The notes: a model not told the origin generated them from the letters alone. A stretch of 55,156 nucleotides of DNA from JAXHUM01 sp034189325 (GCA_034189325.1 JAXHUM010000010.1:1-55156); one strand, 5' to 3'; shown: positions 24,569-34,894, counted from the first letter of the stretch. Numbers and translations: made by a program.

Positions 24569-26446
24569 CTAAAAGTTCATATTCATCCCGGCTACGAACC
24601 TGAGTCCGTCGTCGGGATATCCGGCATGGGCTTCAAACCCTGTATCAAAGAGGTTGTCAATATGGATAAAAAGGTCACAAGGAAGCGATTTGATCAGGAC
24701 AGGATGAATGACCTTGAGGTTTACCAGGCAATAGGCATCCAGTTTTTTGGCCCGGGCAGTGCCGGGGCTGCTGTACCGATGGCTTACAGCCTTGAACATT
24801 GCCTCGATTTTTGTCCTTGTTGGAATCATGAATTTCCCTGTCACCTTTACATTATGTTTTGGCGAATATTGAAGCTCATAGTCTGTGTCCCTGTTTTCCG
24901 TGTCCAGATAGACGTAATCAAACTCCAGCAGGATGTCTTCCCGCAATCTGAGGTTCAGGGACATCTCCATTCCCTGCTTGCGGGCCCGGGAGATATTGAC
25001 TGGGCTATAGACAAGATCCTCTCCCCTGATATAGGTAATAAAATCTCTGGTATCCGTCCTGAACAATGTCGCATTCAAGATAGTGTTCCGGCTGAAACTA
25101 TGCTCAAGTCCCAGGTCATAGGAATATATATCCTGTTCTTCAAGGTCGGGGTTCCCTCTTACCTGGTCTATGGAGCCATGGCTGGGTTGATATAATTGAT
25201 TGAACGTGGGTATTTCAACGGAGTATCCGGCATTCGTCTTCAACAGGGTTTTTTCGCTGAACGAATAGCTCAGGCCTGCGCGCAAAGCCGGTTGATACCC
25301 GAAGTCGTTTGTATGTTCTCCTCTCAGACCAAGGCTCAAGGTAAAATCCGATAATGCCCGGTCATGCTGGACATGGAGAGATACCTTCTCCCTGTGATGG
25401 TCGCCTGTCAGTTCATGATCTACAGCATTTCTTTCGATAAGACCCCCTAGACGAAACGGTGATTCTTCATCATTGCTCCACACGCCTTCGCAGTTGATCC
25501 CCACTTTATAGACCCTCAGGGTCGAGAGCTCTCCTGTTTCTGATCTGTCTTTGAGGTTTTCCACATCACCGTAAGACTTGAGTGAATACTCACACATCTC
25601 CCCTATGAGCCCCTCAACAAGAAAATCAAGGGATCCTTTTTGATAGCGCTGCCTGGCGTTGGGTGTTGGGTTATCAATGGGACCGGGTGAACCATGCTCC
25701 GTATGATAATAGCGACCGTTGAGGTTGTAGCGGGCCTGTGGGCTGGTTTCTCTGTTCCAGTTGAAACTGAAATTACCGTTGTCCCGGTCGGTGTTGGGCC
25801 GTTTCCCATCCTTATGCCCTGCTCCCGCGGTCACCCTTGTGTTTCCGTTCTCTTGAGGGCTAAGAAGGGTAACGCTCAGATCAACGGCGCCATATGATCC
25901 TCCGTTTGCCTTGATCCTTCCTTTGCTTTTCTTTTCCGGCCCGTTTGAAAGAGAACTTGTCGTGATAATATTGACTGCCCCTGCAGCGCTGCCCGGTCCC
26001 AGCCAGACAGGAACAGGGGGCTTGAAGACATAGACCCTTTTAATTGTCTCGATCGGGATGCTGTTCAGATCAACCCCGCCGTACTGGCTTGAATTGATGG
26101 CCCGACCATCTACCAGGACCGATACCGGTCCTGATCCGCCGCCTCCCCGGATAAGGATCTTTGTGCCCATGCCGCCTCCCCGACGGCGCACTTCTACTCC
26201 GGGCATGGCGTCGAGGGCCTCCCCCAAGCCCAGAAAATTGCGTTCTTTGATCTCTTGCTGGTCCAATATAACGACGTTCTGTGGATGGTTTTTGACATAT
26301 TCAAGGATTTGCTCCGCAGTAACAACCATCGGAGCAAGCGTGACTATGTTTTGTTCATCACCATGCTGTGCGCAAACCAACGCTGACGGCGAAAGGTAAA
26401 AGAAGCAGGCCGCAATAACGGCCATTAACAGTAGACAGCGGTTCAT
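24569..26446 (-). CDS. TonB-dependent outer-membrane receptor downstream of the CobN-like gene
   Basis: 625 residues from ATG 26446 (MNRCLLLMAVIAACFFYLSP, a signal peptide); 14 more codons are open upstream. TonB-box-like TLAPMVVTAEQ, plug with LIRGGGGSGPVSVLVDGRAI and PGSAAGAVNIITTSS, and a barrel ending in FVAGMNMNF. It sits between the CobN-like gene (73 bases upstream) and cbiK-IF1 (15 bases downstream), so transcription is shared with both. The ligand is unknown; a metal-tetrapyrrole or corrinoid is the natural guess from context. It is clearly different from the two other receptors. Confidence 0.9.
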   Translation of the reverse strand: MNRCLLLMAVIAACFFYLSPSALVCAQHGDEQNIVTLAPMVVTAEQILEYVKNHPQNVVILDQQEIKERNFLGLGEALDAMPGVEVRRRGGGMGTKILIRGGGGSGPVSVLVDGRAINSSQYGGVDLNSIPIETIKRVYVFKPPVPVWLGPGSAAGAVNIITTSSLSNGPEKKSKGRIKANGGSYGAVDLSVTLLSPQENGNTRVTAGAGHKDGKRPNTDRDNGNFSFNWNRETSPQARYNLNGRYYHTEHGSPGPIDNPTPNARQRYQKGSLDFLVEGLIGEMCEYSLKSYGDVENLKDRSETGELSTLRVYKVGINCEGVWSNDEESPFRLGGLIERNAVDHELTGDHHREKVSLHVQHDRALSDFTLSLGLRGEHTNDFGYQPALRAGLSYSFSEKTLLKTNAGYSVEIPTFNQLYQPSHGSIDQVRGNPDLEEQDIYSYDLGLEHSFSRNTILNATLFRTDTRDFITYIRGEDLVYSPVNISRARKQGMEMSLNLRLREDILLEFDYVYLDTENRDTDYELQYSPKHNVKVTGKFMIPTRTKIEAMFKAVSHRYSSPGTARAKKLDAYCLVNLKVIHPVLIKSLPCDLFIHIDNLFDTGFEAHAGYPDDGLRFVAGMNMNF

Positions 26447-26519
26447 GTTCTTCTTTGTTCTCCATCCGTTCCTATAGTGACCGGACAACCGGAATGAAGG
26501 ACGAAAACAGGATTAATGA

Positions 26520-29500
26520 CTATACCTTCCTTCTCCATCCCACAAACAAGAGGGCTAAAAAGCCCACAACAACAGCCATTACCACCCAGGATGAGCCTGA
26601 TGCGGTTAACTTGGTGTCCTCGGTTTTTTCTTCTATCATCTCAAAGCCTTCTATCTTTTGCCCTTTGGTTTCGGCCTTGACGTTTTCTTCCTTTTGAATC
26701 TCCTTGATGACCTTTGTCAGGTTCTCCCTGGCTCTTTTGCTTTCAGCCTCATTCTCTTTTTGGGTCCTGCCTGTTGCCTTTGCCAGTACCATTTTGAATT
26801 GATCCAACTGCTGAGGCGTTAACAATCCGAACAAGGATATTATGTTGGTCACAAACTGCTGGAGCATAGGGTTGTTACAGGTGTGTTCGCAGCAGGCCAC
26901 CCCATTTTCGATCACGTTGAGCGCATAGCTTCGGGCTAGATTCTTCTTCATCTCTTCAGGGGTTTCCCAATACCCCTTGCGATCCGCCTCGAGCATCCTG
27001 GCGCATATCGACTGCCGGGCCCAGGGATTATGTTTGTCGAAAAACTCCTTTAGGTCGAGACTATATTTATCGTCTACATAGACTTCATATATCTGTTCCC
27101 AGTGAGTCTTATCCACTGCATAAGGGGTCGTGACCTGAAATCCCCACAGATGTTCAACGAATTTATCCATGTGCCGAGCCCCTGCATACCCCTCTTTTTT
27201 CATTCCTTTAATCCATTCCGGGTTGAGGTATCTGGTCCGAAGGGCCTTGCCTATTGACTTGCCCAGGTCCTCCAGAATCACATCTTTCTTGTTCTGCATA
27301 TTGGCGACCAGGGCTTCAGGATATTCACCGGTTTGGCTCTTTACAGCCAGAGACAAGCCTCCAAGAAAGGCAAACATATCGTCNNNNNNNNNNNNNNNNN
27401 NNNNNNNNNNNNNNNNNNNNNNNNNNNNNNNNNNNNNNNNNNNNNNNNNNNNNNNNNNNNNNNNNNNNNNNNNNNNNNNNNNNCCAGGTCCTCCAGAATC
27501 ACATCTTTCTTGTTCTGCATATTGGCGACCAGGGCTTCAGGATATTCACCGGTTTGGCTCTTTACAGCCAGAGACAAGCCTCCAAGAAAGGCAAACATAT
27601 CGTCATTGTCGAGCATGTAGTAGAGGTTGGATGAGCGGGTATGCATGGTTATCTTAACGTCTTTGAGATTGCTCTTATAGGCGCTTTTCAAGGGTTTCCC
27701 CCAGATCTTGTCGCCGTAGGCAAAGGAATAATGGTGAATAAAGACGTCCGCTATTTCCTGGTCATCTTCCCACACGCCACTGTTTGGTATCAGTTCCTGA
27801 AGAGCATGAGAGTATGCGCCCGGCATGGGGCCGAAGACCCTGGCCCGGCTCAAATCGTGTGCCTCCTCTTTGTTGTAGCCCCTTTCGAGGAGGGTCAGTT
27901 CAATTTTGTTGTTATTCAGGGCAATAAAATTCTCCACATCCTTAAGGGCGCCTGCCATTCTTACGGCCCTGTCCAGGAGCTTTATGATCTGGGCATAGCT
28001 GTCTCGAAAAAGCCCGGATGTCTGCACAAGGACATCGATCCTGGGTCTTTTGAGAAGTGCCCCTGAAACCGGTTTTAAGTCCACTACCTTGTCTTTGGAG
28101 TCCCATACAGGTGTGATGCCGAGAAGATTCAGTATGGCCGCGACGCTTGCGCCCTCATTTCTCTGAAGTTCAGTGCTCCAGAGTATCATGCCCAGTTTGT
28201 CGGGATAGGACCCATGCTTTTCCCTGTATCCCTCGATCATTTCATCCGCCAGCTTCTTCCCGACAACAAAGGCCTCTTTAGAAGGTACCTTGTCAATGTT
28301 GAAGCCGTAAAAGTTGCGACCGGTCGGTATTGCTTCCGGGTTACGCACAGGGTCATTTCCCTCTCCGGGTGGTATGAACTCACCATTCAATGCTTTCAGA
28401 AGAGACCCGATCTCCGACTTGCCGCATGCTTTCAGCCTCGCCCTTAAATCATGTTTGTCGATCTCCGGGCTATTGAGACAAACCACATCCCCAAGATCAT
28501 CAAGTGGATCTCCCTTGGGTGATACCCCGAAGGTGTGCAGACCGTATGGGATCAGCTTTTCCTGTAGTTCGAGGATATAATGCTCTACCTTCTCGACAGC
28601 ATCATCATCAATGCTTTTCAGACCAAGATCTCGGTCAAGGCCAAGTTCCCTGATCAGCCTTTGAACTCTCTTAAGCTTTTCATCCGCAAGGGCGTTGTCC
28701 ATCACATGGGCATTGTGATATTCATCTATAAGAGCTGTGAGTTCACGGTACTCAATATAGGATCCTCCCTTTTTGAGAGGCGGGATCAGATGATCAATGA
28801 TAACTCCACGGCCCCTGCGTTTTGCCTGGATCCCTTCGCCGACATTATCTACAATATAGGGGTAGATATTGGGTATATCCTGGATCAGTGTTTCTGGAGG
28901 GCATGATAATGAGAGGCCGATCTGTTTGCCGGGGAGCCATTCATGGGTCCCGTGTTTCCCAAGGCTGATAATTGCGTCCGCCTTGAATCTCTTTTTCAGC
29001 CAGAAATAGAAGGCGATATACTGATGATGGGGATAGACCATGGGATCGTGATACAGGTTTTCAGGATCTTCACCAAAGCCCCTCGAGGGTTGAGGCAGGA
29101 GAAGTATGTTGCCAAGATCAACGATCGGAATAATGATCTCCCGGTTCTTTATCATGATATTGGAATCCTCAGGCCTGCCCCACTGGCGAATCATCTCTTT
29201 CTGAAAAAGACCCGGCAATTCCCGGAACCATTCCTGATACAAAGACAGGGGTATCCTGATGATATTTCCACCGGCCGTCAGTTTATCAAGTTCTCCGGGT
29301 GCCCATGAACCGACATTGCGTCCGCCGAGGAGGATCTTTTCTTTTATCTCTTCCTCTGACGGTAATTCCCCTTTCATGTCGTAACCCTTTTCTTTCATCG
29401 CCGGAAGGATTTGAGAAAGAGACGTAAACAGGTTCAGGTAACTTGCTCCGACATTTTGTTTTCCAGGCGGGTGGTTCCAGTAGAGGATGGCAATCTTTTT

Positions 29501-30634
29501 TTCCTTATTCGGTTTCACCTGAAGCGTGTGCCATGCTTTTATTCTCCTGACCATAAAATCTATGTTAGCTGGCATGGGGACGGTATCGTAAACGACCTCG
29601 GTCATTCCCTTGAGACGGGCGGCTGTTTTTCCTCCCACCATGGAAGGTTCCATGGCTCCATTCTGTTCCGGTATGCACACCTGCCATGCAACCCTTAAGG
29701 GAGAGATCCCTGCCTCGGATTCTTGCCACTGGTCAATGGTTATGGAATGGGCCTGAAGGGGCATAAAGACCGGGGCGTTTATCCGGCAAAGCAAGCTCCT
29801 AGTCTTCTCATCAAAACCCCTCAGGAATCTAAAGGCAAAGCCACAGATTATTTGAACCCGGGGTTTCCCCTTTTCATCCAGGAAGTATTTTTTCAGAGAT
29901 TCGTAGTAGGGCGGCCTTCCAAAGACAGGCAGGACGTTGATCCCTTCTTTTTCCAGTGTCCGGATCAAATGAATCTCTATCTTGCCCCTCTCCTTTGATA
30001 CGGATGTAGCGAATGTGTGTATGCCCACCCAAAATCCATCTTGATGATATTCCTCTCTATTGCGGTACCATCCAAGATACTCATCGAAACCGGAAAAGAT
30101 CTTTGGCCCGTCAGGATGGAAGATGCCTGACTCGGGCAATGTAAAGGGTTTTTCATATGCGACCTTTTCTCCATTAATTGACAAGACCATGAAAATCAGG
30201 TTTTTGATATTTTCAAGAGTAGGGGGAGAGTAATACTGTTCTGCCCGAAGATCCGGGTGAAGGCCTTTCTTTTTCATTTTATCAGCAAGGTGCGCGCACC
30301 GAAGGCTGTAGATTTTTGTCTTCTTATCCTTCAGATTGGGGGCTAGAAAAACATCAACATCCCTGTTCATAAAATCAGCCAGTAGAATGTGTGATTCATG
30401 TATCTGATCACCCTTTACCCTGTTATTTCTTATTTCCTGATCCGTGTAGAATTGAAAGGAGTATTTCTCGTTGATATGGGAGATCTTTTCAATATCCCTG
30501 AATGCACGAGCTACCGTAAGGCTGTCTCCAGCCATGATGACCATGACGACCTTTTTCCTCTCACTACCTGCCGAAACATTTGATGGGAGCAGGATAATGA
30601 AAATGCATAAATACAAAAACCTACTCAATCTCAT
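26520..30634 (-). CDS. CobN/BchH/HmuS-family chelatase with signal peptide and C-terminal membrane anchor (contains assembly gap)
   Basis: A large CobN-type chelatase. As written it is broken by 100 Ns, but 121 identical bases flank the gap. Collapsing one copy and the Ns leaves 3,894 bases in frame, 1,297 residues, the usual size. N-terminal signal peptide (FLYLCIFIILLPSNVSAG), family motifs NVGSWAPGEL, FWLKKRFKADAIISLGKHGT, HEWLPGKQIGLS, and a C-terminal helix (WVVMAVVVGFLALLFVGWRR) after a charged region. A secreted, anchored CobN next to MotA/TolQ/ExbB, DUF2149 and DUF2162 genes matches the HmuS-type systems, where the protein is linked to de-metallation of heme. No CobS/CobT or ChlI/ChlD ATPase is nearby. 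Substrate here may be a corrinoid or heme; B12-riboswitch control favours a corrinoid or cobalt. Confidence 0.9.
27263..27383. repeat. First copy of a 121-base exact duplication beside the N gap
   Basis: Identical base for base to 27484-27604. It starts CCAGGTCCTCCAGAATCACA and ends at the first N. Confidence 0.95.
27384..27483. other. Scaffold gap of 100 Ns (assembly artefact)
   Basis: Exactly 100 Ns between two identical 121-base ends. The two contigs overlap and were joined with a default gap, so the true gap size is zero or negative. Coordinates downstream are inflated by 221 bases relative to the chromosome. Confidence 0.95.
27484..27604. repeat. Second copy of the 121-base duplication
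   Basis: Identical to 27263-27383; continues into unique cobN sequence. A length of 121 is also a common assembler k-mer size. Confidence 0.95.
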
Positions 30635-30983
30635 CCTTCATCTCCTCGGGTATGTATATGACCCGACCGTCTTTTAACTGATAGGCTATTCCCAGTTTTA
30701 CTCCCTCATCTCCGCCGAGTTTACGGTTGGTCACCTTTCTTGCCGTGACCTCTTTTCCCTTCTTGGTAATGATCCGCCACTGATGATCCCTTTTTTTCAT
30801 AATCGTGATCTCGCTTTCAGGATTAAAAAAATCCAGGATCTGAAAAGTGGCCATGAGGGAGAGCAGCAGGGCCACTATGAAAACAAGGGCCACGTCAAAA
30901 AGATTGGCTACCCCGTGCAAGGGCTCCTCCTGTTTTACTTTTAACAGATGGCCGGGACGGCTTTTAATCAGGTATTTCATCAT
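30621..30983 (-). CDS. DUF2149 family membrane protein
   Basis: 120 residues. One membrane helix near residues 28-50 (LFDVALVFIVALLLSLMATF) followed by a small soluble domain (GKEVTARKVTNRKLGG; LGIAYQLKDGRVIYIPEE), the layout of DUF2149. It looks like an ExbD-type partner of the adjacent MotA/TolQ/ExbB channel: one helix with an aspartate at its start and a periplasmic domain. It overlaps its upstream neighbour by 20 bases and cobN by 14, so it belongs to the same translation unit. In methanogens and Bacteroidetes the same four genes travel together. Confidence 0.82.
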   Translation of the reverse strand: MMKYLIKSRPGHLLKVKQEEPLHGVANLFDVALVFIVALLLSLMATFQILDFFNPESEITIMKKRDHQWRIITKKGKEVTARKVTNRKLGGDEGVKLGIAYQLKDGRVIYIPEEMKDEIE

Positions 30984-31632
30984 TTTCCTCTGAAGACTGA
31001 ACTCCTGATCGGTTGGAAATGCTTTTTGTCATAGCTTCCGTAATCAAATTTACGTGACGCATGTCTTCAATAACCCAGCGTTCTTTGACAACGGAAAAAA
31101 AGTGCGCCGAGATTCCCAGGGCCAGCCCCACCACAGTAGTGGTGAAGGCCAGGATCAGGCTGGAGGAAAGTTGGGCCATGTTGCCCTGGGTAAGACCGGC
31201 AAGTCCGGTGCCCATTGGAATTAATGTGCCCATAAGCCCGAGACTCGGACCGATGCGTACTATGAGCCGGATCTTGTCTACCTCTTTGAGCAGTGAACAC
31301 TCCTTCCGTTGATTCAGGTCCTCCACCCGTTCGTCCATGAACAGGTCGTCGCTGAAAAGGATCTCCTCCAAATCTTTTGCGTAGCCGGAAATATGCAGGG
31401 GCAGGGTTTTTCCGATCTCCTGGGGAAGGTTCTTGTTTTTCTGAATTATCTCCAGTGAATTCGCCAATAATCCATTGGAACGAAACTGTCTCCTTTTTAC
31501 CCATTCAGAAAGAAAGCCTCCTGCATATATTGTTAGCCAGAGGCTTACAATAATAAGCACCACCACCACAGGGTAGAGCAGGGCCGTTGAAACAGTGTAA
31601 AGGATGGTCTGAAAGAGAGGGAAGATATTCAT
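30964..31632 (-). CDS. MotA/TolQ/ExbB-type proton channel of the CobN-like module
   Basis: 222 residues, three membrane helices: ~12-35 (TALLYPVVVVLIIVSLWLTI), ~125-150 (GPSLGLMGTLIPMGTGLAGL) and ~155-180 (SSSLILAFTTTVVGLALGI). The middle one has the G-L-M-G-T motif of the family. Distinct from the ExbB at 7.1 kb and probably dedicated to the CobN-like protein or its receptors, using proton flow with the DUF2149 protein. Overlaps the DUF2162 gene by four bases. Confidence 0.87.
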   Translation of the reverse strand: MNIFPLFQTILYTVSTALLYPVVVVLIIVSLWLTIYAGGFLSEWVKRRQFRSNGLLANSLEIIQKNKNLPQEIGKTLPLHISGYAKDLEEILFSDDLFMDERVEDLNQRKECSLLKEVDKIRLIVRIGPSLGLMGTLIPMGTGLAGLTQGNMAQLSSSLILAFTTTVVGLALGISAHFFSVVKERWVIEDMRHVNLITEAMTKSISNRSGVQSSEENDEIPD

Positions 31633-32381
31633 GTTGATTCCCCTTTGAAAAAAAAGTTTCTAATGAATCCGACTCCTCCCAGGATGAATAGGGCGATAAC
31701 AAAGATGAATGTATTGAAAAGATCGATGTTATTTGCCGGAGTGTTGGAGCGGGCCATGACAAAGGCTGCCTTTATCTCCGGATACATAGGGGCAATGATA
31801 AGGGTAAAAAGAAAATAGAGGGCGGCCATGACCATTGTCACGCCGAGGAATGTATTGCCCGTCCCGGTTTTATGGCGGAAAGGAAATATCAGAACCAGAG
31901 TCAGGACGACAATACTCAAAAAGAGGGCGAAGAGGATCAGGGTCACCATTGGAGTTGACAGGGAGAAGATGGAATAGGCAAGGGTCAAATTGAGAAGAAT
32001 GACCGTGACGCACACCGGACAGGGCAGGATAAGCAGCCAGACAGCCATGTGGGAATGGCCATGTTGTCGCTCCGGGTTTTGCAGGAGAAGTCTTGCTCCC
32101 CAGAAAAAAAGCCCAAGAGCCACCGCGAAATGGAGGAGCATGCCATATTGGAGCATGTCTATAAGCTTGTCTAAATAGTCCAATAAGTTTAAATGAGAAA
32201 CCAGCAAGTAGAGGCAGGCAAAAAGAACGAGGTAAACAAGCCCCGTCCCTAAAACGAGCGTTATTTTCTTTGCCGGGGAGACAGCCCGGCTGTATGTACG
32301 CGCTCCCAGCCCCAGGCCGACCTTTATTGCAAACAGGGAAAATGCGGTAAGGATTCCGCTTATCCAGAGTTGTCTCAGCAT
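31629..32381 (-). CDS. DUF2162 putative transporter
   Basis: 250 residues, about seven hydrophobic helices. The first (ILTAFSLFAIKVGLGLGART) is typical of DUF2162, a LysE/cytochrome-c-biogenesis-like membrane family. A His-rich loop QHGHSHMAVWLL leads straight into a helix with LPCPVCVTVILLNL: a CPxC pair in the membrane next to histidines, a plausible metal path. It follows the receptor gene by 79 bases and heads the transporter part of the module. Substrate unknown. Confidence 0.82.
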   Translation of the reverse strand: MLRQLWISGILTAFSLFAIKVGLGLGARTYSRAVSPAKKITLVLGTGLVYLVLFACLYLLVSHLNLLDYLDKLIDMLQYGMLLHFAVALGLFFWGARLLLQNPERQHGHSHMAVWLLILPCPVCVTVILLNLTLAYSIFSLSTPMVTLILFALFLSIVVLTLVLIFPFRHKTGTGNTFLGVTMVMAALYFLFTLIIAPMYPEIKAAFVMARSNTPANNIDLFNTFIFVIALFILGGVGFIRNFFFKGEST

Positions 32382-32460
32382 GGTTGTTGATCTCCTTAGA
32401 AAAGGGGTTCGGACACATGTGCCCCGTAGTGGCCTGCCTGCTATCTTAGTTAGTGACTAT

Positions 32461-34563
32461 CTAAAAATGGTAACTTACGCCTACTTCAACGTAGACGCCG
32501 TCTTGAACATAATAGGCGTTTCTCGGCTCGCCATCGGCAGATGTCAGTCTTCCTGTTGAGTTCTGAACATTCTCAATCTCTTCATCAAATAGATTCTTCC
32601 CAAGCACCCAAAACTTCCAGTTCTGAGTCGTGTAAGAGATGCTTGCGTCAACGGTCGTTTTTGATCCATACTCGATGCGGTTCAAATAATCTACGTATTC
32701 AGACCCGGTATAATTCACGTCAACGCTTGATTTGAGGCCTTTTACAGGGTAGAAATCCAAGCCCATGGTGAAGGAATAGACGGGTATCCCTATGAATTCC
32801 ATTCCGTTCAGGTCTTTAAGTTCCCTCACATTTGTCGGATGGACGTAGACTCGCATCTGGCCTTCGGTCCATTGTGTATCAAGATAGGACCCGGCAAAAC
32901 GGTACCCTAAAAAAGGTCGGAGTCTTCCGTCCGCTTCAAGCTCAATGCCTTTGGTCTCTGTCTCCCCGATATTCTTCACACCTTTCCAGGTCGACCCCTC
33001 GTAATAGCTTGCAAACTTGTCCTTGCACTCGGTGAAAAAGCCCGTGAGGCTGATATTCAAAGACCTACTCATCATGTGCTTATACCCTATTTCATAGGTA
33101 AGGGATTCCTCAGGTTTCAAGTCTCCGGGGAGGTTGTTTGGGCTGGCCTTTTCTGCGGCCCACGCGTAGTATCTCGGTGTGGGAAACCAGAAGCTTCTCC
33201 CCACGGAAACATAGATGTTTGCTTTATCCATAAAACGACAGGAAGGAGCCACAGACCATCCGAACATGGTCTTGTCCTGATCTACCTTTGTGCCTGCCCT
33301 ATCTTCAAACTCGACTTCCGCCTTATCGATCCTGCCCCCGATCCTGAGTCCCCAGTTTTCTTCCAGCAATATATCGTTATCCCAGAAAAGGCCGTATTGC
33401 TTTTCTGAGATATCAAAGTCGCCGGCCGCAGTACTTTCGTCCGGACCATATGGGTATGTCTTGCGCTGGGTGAAATCGATATCCTCACAGTTGACGCCCA
33501 CAGAGGGTGTGTAGCTGATCCCACCGAAATCGAAGTTGCCTCCGCCTGAAAGGGTGAAGGCATACGTTTCTTGATCCTTGTCATCGAGGTCGCCGCGTGT
33601 TGCGGATGAAGAGATGTAGATATCCCTTGAGTCATTATATCTTTCTTCATAATCAATGTAGGATAATGCTGAAGACGCAAAGTACTTATCACCGGCGTGG
33701 GAAAACTCGACCGCGTAGGTTGAAACGTCCTGGTCCCTTTCATTATGCCAGACCAATGTGGGGTCGGTTTCGCTCACGGGAAAATGGATGTTCCTCCGGT
33801 AATTGTCGAGCTGATACTGATATTTCGCGAACCCGTAGACCGTATCATGGTCGTTCGTTAAAAAATTATAACGGACGCCGAGGCGGGTTTGTTCCGAGAG
33901 GTTGTAGCCGAGCTTAAGGAGAGTTGAAAATCGTGATTTTTCTTCCTCTTCGTAGCCGTCGGTCTTATAATTTGAAGCATTTATAAAATAATCCCATTGA
34001 TTAATAGCGCCTGATAAATCAGCGTACTCCTCATGGGTATTCCACGAACCATAAGATGCTGAGAGGTTGAAGTGAACCGGTTTATCTCGTTTTCCCTTTT
34101 TAGTGATGATATTTATCACACCCCTAGAGGAACCTGGGCCATACGCGACCCCGGCGGAACGGAGGACCTCGATCCGTTCTATCTGGCTGACAGGGATAAA
34201 ACTGAAGTGGTCATACCTGTAATCACCAATCTTCTGGGGAACTCCGTCAATAAGTATGACAGGCCCGCCCGCCATGCTGCTCCCAGTACCCCTTATGGCT
34301 ACTGCGTCATCCTTGGCGCTCGTGTCTATGACTCCGGGGATTTTTGTCAGGGCCTCAATGATATTCTTCGCTCCCATCTCTTCCAGTTCCTTGGCAGTAA
34401 TAATGGAAATACTTGCCGGTGTATCAATCATCTTTGTTTTGTGGGTCGCCGTCACGACAACCTCTTCCAACTCATGTATTCCATCCTCTTCTTCCTGTGC
34501 GTTACACAGTGCGGATAGGCACACCAGGGGAAAACATACCAGAACAAACATCCACTTCTTCAT
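32461..34563 (-). CDS. TonB-dependent outer-membrane receptor heading the CobN-like operon (BtuB-like)
   Basis: 700 residues. Signal peptide (MFVLVCFPLVCLSALCNAQE), TonB-box-like ELEEVVVTATHKT, plug with GVIDTSAKDDAVAIRGTGSS and GPGSSRGVINIITKKGK, barrel ending VEVGVSYHF. SD AAAGGAGGT precedes ATG 34563. It is the first gene after riboswitch 2 and its terminator, so B12 should shut down the receptor and probably all the genes behind it (to about 10.3 kb). Ligand likely a corrinoid. Confidence 0.91.
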   Translation of the reverse strand: MKKWMFVLVCFPLVCLSALCNAQEEEDGIHELEEVVVTATHKTKMIDTPASISIITAKELEEMGAKNIIEALTKIPGVIDTSAKDDAVAIRGTGSSMAGGPVILIDGVPQKIGDYRYDHFSFIPVSQIERIEVLRSAGVAYGPGSSRGVINIITKKGKRDKPVHFNLSASYGSWNTHEEYADLSGAINQWDYFINASNYKTDGYEEEEKSRFSTLLKLGYNLSEQTRLGVRYNFLTNDHDTVYGFAKYQYQLDNYRRNIHFPVSETDPTLVWHNERDQDVSTYAVEFSHAGDKYFASSALSYIDYEERYNDSRDIYISSSATRGDLDDKDQETYAFTLSGGGNFDFGGISYTPSVGVNCEDIDFTQRKTYPYGPDESTAAGDFDISEKQYGLFWDNDILLEENWGLRIGGRIDKAEVEFEDRAGTKVDQDKTMFGWSVAPSCRFMDKANIYVSVGRSFWFPTPRYYAWAAEKASPNNLPGDLKPEESLTYEIGYKHMMSRSLNISLTGFFTECKDKFASYYEGSTWKGVKNIGETETKGIELEADGRLRPFLGYRFAGSYLDTQWTEGQMRVYVHPTNVRELKDLNGMEFIGIPVYSFTMGLDFYPVKGLKSSVDVNYTGSEYVDYLNRIEYGSKTTVDASISYTTQNWKFWVLGKNLFDEEIENVQNSTGRLTSADGEPRNAYYVQDGVYVEVGVSYHF

Positions 34564-34669
34564 TAGGACCTCCTTTTACGTTTTTTGTTTATTATTTGGA
34601 GGTCTGGTGATAGCCTATTTGCGGCCGGGTTATCCAAACCTCCATTGCGGGTTAGCGATTAAAGCCGGT

Positions 34670-34710
34670 GGGCAGAGCGGCTTATGGCTTGGCGGCTTTC
34701 CGCTCTGCCC
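34670..34710. other. Perfect 11-bp inverted repeat in the leader of the receptor operon
   Basis: GGGCAGAGCGG (34670-34680) and CCGCTCTGCCC (34700-34710) with a 19-base loop. It lies between the riboswitch terminator and the receptor start, inside the 229-base leader. On the plus strand TTTCTT follows; on the minus (transcribed) strand no T-run follows, so it is not an ordinary terminator for this operon. It may be an mRNA stability element or protein site. Confidence 0.5.
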
Positions 34711-34792
34711 TTTCTTATCCACACAGTCTGAGTTTGGAAGAATCTGAAACCCCGGCAAGCACACAGGCAATCGTGTTCATGCCTTTTGGCAT

Positions 34793-34828
34793 AAAAAAAT
34801 CCCCGGACCGAAATGAATCGATCCGGGG
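34793..34828 (-). terminator. Intrinsic terminator of cobalamin riboswitch 2
   Basis: Same stem CCCCGGA/TCCGGGG as riboswitch 1, followed by a U-rich run (34793-34799) on the minus strand. Confidence 0.88.
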
Positions 34829-34894
34829 ATTTCCCTTTTTTATCCTCAAGATCCTACGGCTTCCCTCAGTCCGCGAAGGTTGTGCCATTGTTAT

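Noticed and set aside
27263..27604. Tandem duplication or IS-like repeat in cobN
   Set aside because: Repeat copies abut exactly 100 Ns and collapse to a perfect frame; an assembly overlap explains everything.
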